Below are positions 11,812 to 22,162 of a stretch of DNA of 64,000 bases, piece after piece. Source of the DNA: Cantharellus purpuraceus. Taxonomy: Eukaryota > Basidiomycota > Agaricomycetes > Cantharellales > Hydnaceae. Position 1 is the stretch's first letter, and each line of letters begins with the position of its first letter. The translations under genes were made by a program, and so were the position numbers. The notes under the pieces were generated by a model. It was given only the letters and a program-made list of their open reading frames with translations, did no database searches and was not told where the DNA came from. The stretch spans positions 682,001-746,000 of the forward strand of contig JALBUN010000010.1 of assembly GCA_025174535.1 (NCBI GenBank), given 5' to 3'.

Positions 11812-14102
11812 CTATATTTCAGGTGATCGATTCTTCCATCGTCTGAGAACCCAGGCTACAATATACCATGCCACGACAACGGCAATGAATCCTCCTACAA
11901 TCGCGGCTCCGATGAACCCTGAATTGTCATTAGCCTAAAGTTCCAGTATTTAGTTGACTTTGTACTTGACAATTCTGCTAGCATGACGGTGTTAAAGGAT
12001 CAAAAAGGCGTACCTTTTCCCAGGCCTTCCACCAGCTGCCGGAAAGCCCACCGTTTTTAGCATGTGCGGCCTCGTGACAGGGTCTGCATCGCTCCCCCAC
12101 AAGGCCCATGATAGTAATCAAAGAAATGCTGCCAACGAGGGTCTGAGGAATAGCCATATTGGACTTGATTGGGTAACAAAAAGTAACGCACCTTAGTGCA
12201 ACCAGGATACTTATGAGTGTCAAGACGATGCTAAGGTTAGACATCGTGTTTAACTTTGTCCGTGTAGCCCGTTCTAGTGAACTTGAATCTGCATTTGAAA
12301 TATCGACTGCATCTGGAGTTCGTTCGCTGTGACCAGGTAGAGATGGGGAAATGTCCTCAAGGTGATCCTGAGACACCCCTGGTGGTTGCAGAAGGTTCTC
12401 AGGCCCCGTGTTCCACACACCGTCGTGGGAGCCAGGGAGGGCCACTCCCTCTCCGTTGGCTGTGTCGTGATCAAGTCGAATACTTGGTTCTTCCTGGTGA
12501 TGCTGAAGTGCACCAATGGCTGGCGAAACGCGGACCTTGATGAGGGCCCATTTATCCTTTTCGGTGAAACCCGCATACGAATACAGCATTAGAATAGAAT
12601 CTGCAGAATCGACGATGGTCATTCCTGCAGTGAAGAGAAACTAGTGTTGTCTAATCGTAACCACTCTGCTTGGCTAAGTGAACCAACTTACAGGGAGTAT
12701 AACGATGTCCCCTTGCGCTATACTTTGTCCGTCTGCTCCCTTTTTGGCAAGAGCTGTGACTGCCAAGAGGGCAACAGATGACGCAGTGTCAAAGCCTGGT
12801 TTGCAGTGGAAAGCGACGGTAAGGATTAATGGTCCTCTTTAAACCAATTGGCCAATTGAGCATTTACCGAAACCAAACAGAACCCCCACAGGATACATCT
12901 ATGTAACTACGATTAGGATAACTCGAAAGAGTGTTAGGCGGCTTACCTTCCATGGCTTATTTACAAATGTTGTGATGGGGCCAAGGATACGCATCATGAG
13001 GCCAGGTGTCTCCTGTCTGGTTTGTTCGCCACCGGGTACGTCCTGAGAAACCGGGTTTTGTTGCTGCTTAGCCTTCAGAATAGCACCACATGAGGAGAAA
13101 CATAAGTACCCCACAATGTGGAGAGATGGTTACATACAATACGTCGCCGTCGTCGAAGGATACCCCATAGTATGATGGAATTGGCAAGGCCAATGATGAA
13201 AAGAAACGATGCGCTAACCGCTGAACCTAGCAGGAGTGTACATAAGAAAGGTCTGGTCTAGTCAACGAAATTTAACCATGAGGTAAAGGTAGAATAAAAA
13301 GGTACGATGGCACAAAGAGACGCATACCAACGATACCTCCAACGTTGCCAACCCCCCCAAGCTTCTTATACACGTCCGAACTGATGGCTATTGCTACATT
13401 CTCGAGTTTAATGACACATTAAAGGATGCTTTCTCAACGACAATTTGTTCACTTACAACTACAATGACAATAGTACTATGACCTAGAGAGAAATACAAAC
13501 CGCAAGTAATAGGCAATTGATTGAGGTTTATCAAATTTCGCGTTGCATTGTCAATAGCGCTATAATCTCGATTCAGCTTAATAATGGAAGTGCTACAGAA
13601 CAAAAAATAGATAAGGACTACTTATAGAACACTCTTTAAGTTAACTCACTGTTGAAAAACCTTATGTGGTCTGCGTCGAGACCTGTCAGATCCAAAAAGA
13701 GGGGTAGCATTGTTATAATCTATCTTTATTGAAAGGTGAGGTTATATCTAGAACTATGCGATATCAACACACCTCGGCGTTATATGCTATATACACTGAC
13801 CATGTCTGAGACCCGTAGTCTGTGAGTTAGTGGTAAATGTCAGAGAAGCATGAACTCAGGGTCTAAAACCTTCTTACCCATGCAAGCAGGCAAAGGCTTA
13901 AAATATTCCTTGTAGATCTATTACGACCGAATAAAATACCAGAGATGATCCAGCATGCGGCATTAAATAGGAAGCAAAACGTCAGGAGCAGGAGAGAACG
14001 TGCAAAGGTTGTCAGTTCGTAGCGAGGTGTCCATGAATCCACAGATCCAACAGCAAAGGGCATGGCTATCTGGCGATTGGTGTGAAATTGCCCAAGTGTC
14101 AA
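11812..14102 (-). CDS. NicO-family nickel/cobalt permease
   Basis: High-affinity Ni2+/Co2+ uptake protein of the HoxN/NixA/Nic1 type, in the plasma membrane, most likely supplying urease. All family signatures can be read after splicing: the metal-binding GLRHGLDADHI (H-x4-D-H, split by the intron at about 13686-13803), the sequence CGLYFSLGHSTIVIV (about 13480), a GFDTASSVALLAVTALAKKG block (about 12800-12740), and AGMTIVDSADSILMLYSYAG (about 12620). The N terminus has one predicted membrane helix (LLLLTFCFLFNAACWI) before the metal motif, and the C terminus ends with a Trp-rich helix and RRWKNRSPEI before the stop at 11812. A long hydrophilic loop rich in His and Ser (about 12530-12280) precedes the last helices. 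At least seven short introns are needed. The start at 14102 was chosen as the first ATG; a second at 14061 is equally possible. Confidence 0.9.
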
Positions 14103-14414
14103 CTAGAGCTCCCTGAGAATGTGCATACGTTTTATGATAAGCCTCTATCTAGGTACCTTTATTCAAACTCAGCGCAGGTGCCACACGACCACTACATTAG
14201 AGTCACGGAGCGCGCTTGTTTTCTTACCACCACCAAACCTCAAATCTCCCATGGCCAAACTGCTTAGAAAGACCCACAGGAAAAGATAGCAACTCCTTTC
14301 AACACAGATATGTCCCACATAGCATCCAAACCATGATTTTGGGAAAAAAACATATTATATTGTTTTAGGCAGAGCTTAGAATATCAGTGAACTCATACTA
14401 CACAGAAATAGACC
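14103..14414. other. Boundary between host genes and the retroelement nest
   Basis: Holds the upstream region of the nickel permease gene. From about 14340 the sequence becomes AT-rich and retroelement-like. No gene is seen. Confidence 0.4.
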
Positions 14415-14640
14415 CTAATTTCTAACACTCCCAACTTGAAAAATACAATGTTCATGCTTCACCTTCCCAAGGCTCTTTGTCATGATATCTGCTGTCATTC
14501 CATCCATTTGGCAATATTTGACCTGTAATTGACCAGACATGACTGCTTCTCTAATGTAGCGGTACCTCACAGTGATGTGTTTTGTTCACAGATGATAATC
14601 AATGCAAGAGCTCCTTGATTGTCACACTGTGTTATGCACT
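14415..14640 (-). pseudogene. Ty1/copia RNase H end, truncated relic
   Basis: On the minus strand the frame gives CDNQGALAL, then after a frameshift VRYRYIREAVMSGQLQVKY, then DGMTADIMTKSLGKVKHEHC and a stop at 14415. These are the copia RNase H active-site neighbourhood and the ADIMTK C-terminal signature. The rest of the element is missing upstream, where a TG-initiated sequence begins at 14646. It is a different copia lineage from the element at 21359 onward, judging by its divergent C terminus. Confidence 0.75.
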
Positions 14641-14645
14641 AGGAC

Positions 14646-15345
14646 TGTTGGGGGGTCAGACATGGGGGTTGGAGTTGGATTGGGTCATGATCAGGATGGA
14701 GTTGGAGTCAGAGCGGGTCATGGTGATCAGAATGGACTTGGCTTCAGCTTATGTGCTTTGCCCTCACTAACACCGGTGTCTGAGATTTAGAGATGGAGTA
14801 TGACTTAGTTAGTTTTGGATCAGACTTAGGACCTAGATGTGATTCAATATTTGGACTGGGGAATGTAGTCCCCAGCAGTGTGACTTTGTAAGTACCCTAG
14901 GTACTTACTCATGGTAGAATATTATAAATATACATATGTATTTGTATCTACAGCATTCCCTTAAGGAATGCTGCTTTCTTGGTAGCTATATGCACCCATG
15001 GGGTGCATATATACAGTTACTATATAATCAGTGGACCCAAGTATATGTGTGGGTCCACATGTAGTTAGAAGTAACTTAGATTTTAACCACATGTATCACA
15101 CATAGCACAACCAATAAACTTGGTTGAGTTCTGTGTCAGTGTGAACTAAGTCTTACACATTTTTGAACTTCCATAGGAAGAATCAGTTGTCCTTCCTCCT
15201 TATTGAAGTTTTCTAGCCAGTGCTAGAAAACCAGCTGTTGCTGGTGTACAGATGTATACCAACTCCCCCCAGTTGCTCATGCAAGTGAGCAACTAGTAGA
15301 CTAGTTTAGTTAGTCTACAGAAGCAGAAGGGAAAGAGCCCTCATA
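14646..15345 (+). repeat. Hairpin-rich, putative LTR of an unidentified retroelement
   Basis: Starts TGTTGGGGGG directly after the truncated copia relic and could end at ...GTCTACA near 15319, followed by GAAGCAG. The 3' end of the gypsy LTR at 29340 (...TTCACA then GAAGATC) looks similar. Within it perfect short hairpins follow each other, for example 14856-14875, 14888-14908, 14952-14972, 14987-15011, 15031-15058, 15209-15230, 15230-15245, 15271-15294 and 15296-15318. LTR status is an inference from the TG...CA ends and the gag-like frame that follows; no second copy lies in the window. Confidence 0.4.
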
Positions 15346-15845
15346 ATGATGACTCAAAGTAGAGCAAGTCATGCTGGCAGCACCCAGGACATCATAAACA
15401 ACAAACAGCGGTGTGTAGCCAGCAGTAGAAGCTCCCATGAAGGGGAGCTAGATCCTAGAGAAGTTGTAAGGACTTCTTGTAAGGAAGACTCTAGGAGAGA
15501 GTTGTTGTGGTTGCAAGACCACACAGATGATTGTATAATAGATCATCTGTCAAACAAGAACCCCTCATTGAGTGGTTCTTTGATAAGAGAAGAAAGAAGG
15601 AGACAGTTGGTAACTGCCTCCAACATTCCTAAAGGGAAGGAACATGTGCAAGAAATGAGCACAATTAGAGGCAGTATTACCTCTACTAGGGCATTGCACA
15701 GCATGGAGCAGCATGAAACCCACCAGTCAATCACAAGATTGACCAAGCAACTCATGTGCAATCAGCATGAGATGAAGAGCATTAGTGATGCTAGCGCTCA
15801 GGCAGCCAAGATGGCAGTCATAGCAGAATGTGCTGCCACCACTAT
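15346..15845 (+). CDS. Gag-like or unknown open frame, truncated by an LTR
   Basis: An open frame of about 167 codons starting MMTQSRASHAGSTQD is rich in Ser, His, Arg and Glu, and is cut at 15846 where a solo-LTR sequence begins. No zinc knuckle or known domain is visible. Its position just after the putative LTR suggests the N-terminal part of a retroelement gag, but I do not recognise the family. The hairpin chain of the upstream region continues into it (15523-15550, and 15725-15742 with GTCAATC/GATTGAC arms), which is unusual for coding sequence. Confidence 0.35.
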
Positions 15846-16104
15846 TGTAGGAGAACCTCCTTTTCCCTATCAAATCCTATTTATGCAGCACCAATGTGCT
15901 CTATTTCACTTTTCCATCCCTAAATATCAGCATATACATGGTGCTTGTACCTGGAATTATTCAAATATTCTCTATTTTTCCATATTTTTCAGGAATATTC
16001 CATGCAGAACTTGGCCCAGAATGCTTTTATTCTGCTGTGCTACAGTTGTGGACCCATAGGTGCCCACAAATCTTCCCACAGTCAGCTCTCCACCTCTGGA
16101 CCAG
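15846..16104 (+). mobile_element. First 259 bp of an LTR of the TGTATGGG family
   Basis: Begins TGTAGGAGAACCTCC, a diverged form of the family start TGTATGGGAACC. It follows the family through the CATATTTTTCAGGAATATTC segment to GGACCAG, where the next, complete LTR starts. It is closer to the copies at 24763-25042 and 26194-26479 than to the adjacent full LTR. It is probably the 5' remnant of an older insertion. Confidence 0.75.
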
Positions 16105-17534
16105 TGTATGGGAACTGGTTTTCCCTTAAAAAAGATCTTGTTCAAAGTCCTGAAACTGTACAATTTCGCTTCATGGCCTCAAAATATCAGCATATATGTG
16201 CTGCTTTCTCTTGATTCAGGGCCATTCAAATATTCTCTATTTTTTCATATTTTTTTTGGGAATTTTCCATGCAGAAATGAGTCTACAAATTTATTGTTCT
16301 GCTGGGCGAAGTTTGGGACCCACATGGACCCACAAACCTTCGCAGATGTCAGCAGCCCCAAAGTCAGCCGGAGTCACCCGGACAACTGACTCATTTTCAA
16401 TCACATGACTCATTTCAATCTCCAACTCAATCTGGTCACCACTGCCAGTAAATGCTCAATATCTTCACAACCACTGCACCTCCTGACTCCATTTTCAGTG
16501 GAGAGTTCAGTAGAAGCTGTGCCTACCCATAGCTGTGCTGATCAGCCCAGGAAACGAAGTATTGACCGAGTTATTTGAGTAATGGTGACTCATGCTATGA
16601 CTCCTTCCATGACTCATACCATGACTCCTGTGATTACTCATACTATGACTCCTGCTCTGAGTCACACTATGACTCCATCCATGACTCATGCCATGAGTCA
16701 GAGCAAATCCAAGCAGCTCATTGGCTAGGAAACTTCCACCCCCTTCTCACATATTCCACTAGCTTCCAGTAGTTTCCATCTATTAATAGGTAGAAGTTTC
16801 CAGTAGTATTAGTCAGCTCCTGTAAATACAATATAAAAGGAGCCCATTCTGCCTCTGAATAAAAAACCATTTTCTACCCCATCATTTGCACATCAGTGTG
16901 ACTAGAGTGACATACAGTGTCATCCTCTATATCTCAGTAACTGTTGATTGTCCAGTTCAAGGGTCGCTTACAGTTGTGTAACTGTATTCGATTGCACTCT
17001 AAGTAGTGATATTCCTGCTTGGGCGTGAGTGTAGTATCTACCTAGCGTGACTACGAATCTACAGGGTGAGATTGTCTGTCGATAGTCCTGCCATTAGTGC
17101 TCTTGTTTAAGTTACTAGTGTGTACTGCCTTTGCAGAGCATTAGAATCTTGAACTCGTGTGAAGCAGTTGCTAGACTACTTCACACATTGCTGTTACCCG
17201 CTTCAGAGTGTCACTGGTTGGACGGTCGGATTCATCCACCTACTTCCTCTAGCCTCTAAGTGCATTCCCCTCTTTTTGGAATATCTGGACCCCTAAGCGT
17301 CCGTGAACTCTAGACTCTGGAAGTCTTATTCATTCCCTACTGCTAAGAAACGTATTACCTTCCTGCGTATCGTCTGCATTGACCATTACAACGGATTGTA
17401 ACCAAAGTACAAACGTTAAATTGTTTCTGGAGTTGTGCTGCAGTAGGATTTGATATTCTTCTCAGCTGTTCATTCACGGAATTGTGGTGATTTAGAGTTT
17501 GCCCTAACACCATAATTTTGCGGGTTCCAAAACA
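16105..17534 (+). mobile_element. Complete 1.43-kb solo LTR, Gcn4-site subfamily
   Basis: Ends are TGTATGGGAACTGG and GGTTCCAAAACA. A TATA box (TATAAAAG, 16832-16839) sets the strand. Upstream of it, seven TGACTCA/TGAGTCA heptamers lie at 16387, 16406, 16586, 16610, 16658, 16682 and 16694, inside an ATGACTC-type short repeat. A near-identical copy sits inverted at 18589-20042. No internal region of this element is present, so it is a solo LTR or a non-autonomous element. The flanks ACCAG and ATTCA do not match, because the right end was duplicated afterwards. Confidence 0.88.
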
Positions 17535-17839
17535 ATTCATCCACCTACTTCCTCTAGCCTCTAAGTGCATTCCCCTCTTTTTGGAATATCTGGACCCCTA
17601 AGCGTCCGTGAACTCTAGACTCTGGAAGTCTTATTCATTCCCTACTGCTAAGAAACGTATTACCTTCCTGCGTATCGTCTGCATTGACCATTACAACGGA
17701 TTGTAACCAAAGTACAAATGTTAAATTGTTTCTGGAGTTGTGCTGCAGTAGGATTTGATATTCTTCTCAGCTGTTCATTCACGGAATTGTGGTGATTTAG
17801 AGTTTGCCCTAACACCATAATTTTGTGGGTTCCAAAACA
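17535..17839 (+). repeat. 305-bp tandem duplication of the LTR 3' end
   Basis: Repeats 17230-17534 almost exactly, from ATTCATCCACC to CCAAAACA. The LTR therefore ends twice in a row, and the second copy abuts the truncated gypsy gag at 17840. Confidence 0.9.
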
Positions 17840-20415
17840 CCTTGGCTTCGGAGCTCTTGTCGGACTTGTTGTCTGTCGAGGCAGCACGGGCTTTCGTGGC
17901 TGCAGAGGTGGTCTTCAGACAATCCTTGGCAACGTGACCTATTCATCCACAGAAGAGGCAGAGATTCTGCTCGATACGACGTTGTCATTCCTGTAGAGTA
18001 AGTTTACCGTCTTTACCAAGCTTGGTAGAGAGGTCAAGGGTCTGCTTTGGAGTTCCAGAGGTAGAGGCTGTGGGGGTGGATCTGGGGTTTCTGGATTTAC
18101 TGGAGTTGGGCTGCTTCTTGTTGTCACTGCCCTGGGTGTTAGAGGATGAGGTGGACTTGCCCTTGTCATTGGACTTGTCCTGGTTCTTGCCTGAGGTGGT
18201 CTCACGAGCTACCTCGGAGCGTCGTTCCCAGTACCAAGCATCAATGGACTGTGCTAGAGTCCAGAGTTCGGCTAGGGTGATGGGTTTGCCTACTCTGGCG
18301 ACCTCATCCTTAATCTGGGATGGGAGGCCATTGTATAACTGGCGTCGGAGTGCAGCATTTCCCCATTGGACACGAGCAGCTAGTCGATTGAAATCAACTA
18401 GATACTTAGTGATCCTCTGGTTATCACGCATTCGGAGATTCTCGAGTTCGGCCTCGGCTTTGGCCTCCAGGTCATGAGGTCCGAAGTTGGTTTTCAACTT
18501 GGACACGAACTCGGAGTAGTCGTCTAGCCAAGAGGCTTCGGAATCGGAGGTTAGGATGGGTTTGAACCAGTCGAGTGCAGTTCCCTTCTGTTTTGGAACC
18601 CGCAAAATTATGGTGTTAGGGCAAACTCTAAATCACCACAATTCCGTGAATGAACAGCTGAGAAGAATATCAAATCCTACTGCAGCACAACTCCAGAAAC
18701 AATTTAACGTTTGTACTTTGGTTACAATCCGTTGTAATGGTCAATGCAGACGATACGCAGGAAGGTAATACGTTTCTTAGCAGTAGGGAATGAATAAGAC
18801 TTCCAGAGTCTAGAGTTCACGGACGCTTAGGGGTCCAGATATTCCAAAAAGAGGGGAATGCACTTAGAGGCTAGAGGAAGTAGGTGGATGAATCCGACCG
18901 TCCAACCAGTGACACTCTGAAGCGGGTAACAGCAATGTGTGAAGTAGTCTAGCAACTGCTTCACACGAGTTCAAGATTCTAATGCTCTGCAAAGGCAGTA
19001 CACACTAGTAACTTAAACAAGAGCACTAATGGCAGGACTATCGACAGACAATCTCACCCTGTAGATTCGTAGTCACGCGAGGTAGATACTACACTCACGC
19101 CCAAAGCAGGACAATCACTACTTCGAGTGCAATCGAATACAGTTACACAACTGTAAGCGACCCTTGAACTGGACAATCAACAGTTACTGAGATATAGAGG
19201 ATGACACTGTATGTCACTCTAGTCACACTGATGTGCAAATGATGGGGTAGAAAATGGTTTTTTATTCAGAGGCAGAATGGGCTCCTTTTATATTGTATTT
19301 ACAGGAGCTGACTAATACTACTGGAAACTTCTACCTATTAATAGATGGAAACTACTGGAAGCTAGTGGAATATGTGAGAAGGGGGTGGAAGTTTCCTAGC
19401 CAATGAGCTGCTTGGATTTGCTCTGACTCATGGCATGAGTCATGGATGGAGTCATAGTGTGACTCAGAGCAGGAGTCATAGTATGAGTAATCACAGGAGT
19501 CATGGTATGAGTCATGGAAGGAGTCATAGCATGAGTCATGGCAGGAGTCATTGCATGAGTCACCATTACTCAAATAACTCGGTCAATACTTCGTTTCCCA
19601 GGCTGATTAGCACAGCTATGGGTAGGCATGGCTTCTATTGAACTCTCCACTGAAAATGGAGTCAGGAGGTGCAGTGGTTGTGAAGATATTGAGGATTTAC
19701 TGGCAGTGGTGACCAGATTGAGTCGGAGATTGAAATGAGTCATGTGATCGACAATGAGTCAGTTGTCCGGGTGACTCCGGCTGACTTTGAGGCTGCTGAC
19801 ATCTGCGAAGGTTTGTGGGTCCATGTGGGTCCCAAAACTTCGCCCAGCAGAACAATAAGTTTGTAGACTCATTTCTGCATGGAAAATTCCCAAAAAAATA
19901 TGAAAAAATAGAGAATATTTGAATGGCCCTGAATCAAGAGAAAGCAGCAGATATATGCTGATATTTTAAGGCCATGAAGCGAAATTGTACAGTTTTGGGA
20001 CTTTAAACAAGATCTTTTTAAGGGAAAACCAGTTCCCATACACCTTCAAATAGGATAGAGCATAAGTAACTTTAGCACTATCATCGGAGAATGCATCAGG
20101 ATGGTCATGGAAATTGAGGGTACATTGTGTGAAGAAAGGCTGGAGTTTGTGGGAATTGGATCCGTCGAAGGTATCTGGTTCTCGGACCTTGGTCCGAGCA
20201 GAAGACTTCTTTGGAGATGATATGGAGTTAGCCAACATACTGAGGGCTTCCGCAAGGTTAGGGATTGGGATGGATGATGGATTGGCTGGAGGAGTGCCTT
20301 CCTGGAGGTTAGCCTCGAGCTCCTGGTCGGATGATGGTGCTTCTCCAAGGACTTCCTCAATGGTAGCGGGTGGTACTCCCGCTCGGATGGAGGTCTGGGT
20401 GCTTTGGGGTGGCAT
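17840..20415 (-). pseudogene. Ty3/gypsy gag, split by a solo LTR and truncated
   Basis: The N-terminal half begins MPPQSTQTSIRAGVPP at 20415 and runs to SYLK. A solo LTR (18589-20042) interrupts it. The frame resumes as GTALDWFKPIL at 18585 and continues through the capsid (FNRLAARVQWGNAALRRQLYNGL) to a zinc knuckle near 17980-17930 reading CLFCG-stop-IGHVAKDC. The join SYLK/GTALDW restores a typical gypsy capsid motif, and CCTTC flanks the LTR on both sides. A TGA replaces the Arg expected inside the knuckle. Everything after the knuckle linker (protease, pol) is lost at 17840, where the duplicated LTR end begins. Not functional. Confidence 0.88.
18589..20042 (-). mobile_element. 1454-bp solo LTR with CCTTC target duplication
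   Basis: Opens TGTTTTGGAACCC and closes TTCCCATACA. CCTTC lies at 18584-18588 and 20043-20047. It has the same sequence as the copy at 16105-17534 but inverted, with one extra unit in the TGACTCA-rich repeat (about 19430-19570). The pair forms 1.4-kb inverted arms around about 1 kb of gypsy gag. Confidence 0.95.
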
Positions 20416-20636
20416 GACGATTTGAGGGTGTAAGTTCGTATATACTGTTAAGTGCTGAAAACTCGGAGTTTAAAGGAGTAGCTGGTGTTCAGATACTAGT
20501 GAGGAAGGGGATGGGACTTTACTGTTCCAGTTCAACTGGAGACAGATGGGGACAAATAACATTTGAGTCGGATCGAGTGGACTTGGCTTCAACTTATGTG
20601 TTGCACCCCCTTGAATCGTTGGTCCAATATTTCAGA

Positions 20637-20838
20637 GTTTGGAGTATGGAGTTGGATCAAAGATCTGGAGTTTGGAGTACGGAGTTGGATCAAAGATCCG
20701 GAGTTTGGAGTATGGAGTTGGATCAAAGATCTGGAGTTTGGAGTACAGAGTTGGATCAAAGATCTGGAGTTCGGAGTACGGAGTTGGATCAAAGATCTGG
20801 AGTTCGGAGTATGGAGTTGGATCAAAGATCTGGAGTTC
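20637..20838 (+). repeat. 33-bp tandem repeat, about six copies
   Basis: The core GGAGTTGGATCAAAGAT recurs every 33 bp (20648, 20681, 20714, 20747, 20780, 20813), with single-base variants such as ATGGAG/ACGGAG. It is a multiple of three and open in all plus frames, but no coding gene is evident. It may be a repeated promoter block of the neighbouring gypsy element. Confidence 0.85.
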
Positions 20839-21130
20839 AACCTGTCAAGAAGATACTTGTCAAGAAGCTAGTAACCAAGAAGCTGATGGGGAATCTTAGT
20901 CGATATATGAACTACTGTAACATACAAGAAGTAGCCCGTATAAGTATGTAGAGAATTGAATGGTAAAACTAAAAGCAATAAGACAATAAGACTAATATGG
21001 AATACAACATGGAAAGGAGTTCGGAGTTCGGACTCATGTCTGAACTAATACTAAACAATTAGAAAGTATAACGGTTGTTGTAACCCATAAGAAGAAGACT
21101 ACTAATGAGGAGAACAATGGCGGGGTCCGG

Positions 21131-21208
21131 AGTTGATGGAGGTGGAGTTGACGGAGGTGGAGTTGACGGAGGTGGAGTTGACGGAGGTGGAGTTGACGGA
21201 GGTGGAGA
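21131..21208 (+). repeat. 15-bp tandem repeat, five copies
   Basis: The unit GGTGGAGTTGACGGA is repeated with almost no change. It lies close to the 33-bp array and shares its purine-rich GGAGTTG start. Confidence 0.85.
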
Positions 21209-21358
21209 TCTGGAGATCAGAACTTGGTGTTACAGGATGTAATAAGAGATGGGTAATGAATCAGCTGGTAAGACTGATGATGATATGCCAGGTCAAGTTG
21301 CAAATGAGCTGCAATCATTCACAAGGATAGTGCAGTGTATGGAGGCTGATGCTGATTC

Positions 21359-22162
21359 TGTCATCAGATCGGACATTCAGGGAAGGTTAGAGTGGACAGA
21401 CAATAGGAGAGAATAAAAAGAAGGGTAGGGACAATGAGACAATAGTGGATTGGACAATAAGATGGACAAAAGTTTCTTATTATCTGACACGTCAAATTGA
21501 GAGTGGAGTGGAATAGTCAACTTGTATAAAAGCGGGTAGATTTCTGCTACTAGTGACATTGAATCAAGTCCTCTATGACGCTTGTTCAGAAATACAACAA
21601 ATATGTATATACAACCTATTTTCCTCAAATTTTATACAATACACTTCAATTCAAACTTATTTTCATATTTCAACATGATTCTCAAATTTTACACAATATA
21701 CTAGATTAAAACATATTGTGATATTTTGGCATAATTCTCAAAAATAATTCTTTTTTCCCCATTTAGTGGTGGCAACTCTCTTGAAGGAACATCCAAATAT
21801 CATTGATTCTTTCTTATACAATACTTATAACATAATTTGAACTATCTTTAATCCCCACCTGGTATTTGTATATCTAAATACCCTATATAATACCAATTAT
21901 ATTAATACATACATTCCTATTATATCCATGTAAATAATTATGTTCATCTCAACTAAATATCTTATCTTTTAAAGTTTATTAAAATATAGAATATATGTTT
22001 ATATTTATGAAAATTTCACACATCCGAAATCTTTTAAGATATCCAAATTGTAACTCCCTGGCTTTATGTATCATTGAAATTCTGATGTATATCTCATATA
22101 CATTAGAATATTGTATACTGACATGATTCCGAACAAGTGTCTATAATCTACTTTGACTGATA
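21359..22162 (+). mobile_element. 5' LTR of the copia element, enlarged by an insertion
   Basis: Starts TGTCATCAGATCGG after the target copy GATTC (21354-21358) and ends ...GACTGATA directly before the primer site. Without the 565-bp insertion and its 3-bp duplication it would be 236 bp, exactly the length of the matching 3' LTR at 31633-31868. A TATAAAAG box lies at about 21525-21532. Confidence 0.92.
21577..22141. mobile_element. 565-bp AT-rich element with 15-bp terminal inverted repeats
   Basis: Inserted in the copia 5' LTR and absent from its 3' LTR. The left end is GACGCTTGTTCAGAA; the right end, read inversely, is GACACTTGTTCGGAA, with two mismatches. The host bases TAT occur on both sides (21574-21576 and 22142-22144); the duplication could be read as up to TCTAT if the element were two bases shorter. 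The interior is strongly AT-rich with no open frame of note, so it is non-autonomous (MITE-like). A 3-bp duplication would suit PIF/Harbinger or CACTA-type transposases, but the terminal bases do not decide it. Confidence 0.8.

Larger units (their letters stand above)
20416..21353. other. Sequence between the gypsy gag and the copia element
   Basis: Upstream of the gypsy gag start on its strand, so it may hold that element's leader or LTR, though I could not fix any ends. It contains the two tandem arrays listed separately, and a short plus-strand open frame starting at 21249 that runs into the copia insertion point. Confidence 0.4.

Noticed and set aside
16387..16705. ATGACTC repeats considered as a CRISPR-like or minisatellite array
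   Set aside because: No regular spacer length, located within an LTR and shared by its inverted copy; better explained as a promoter repeat. No CRISPR arrays are expected in a fungus.
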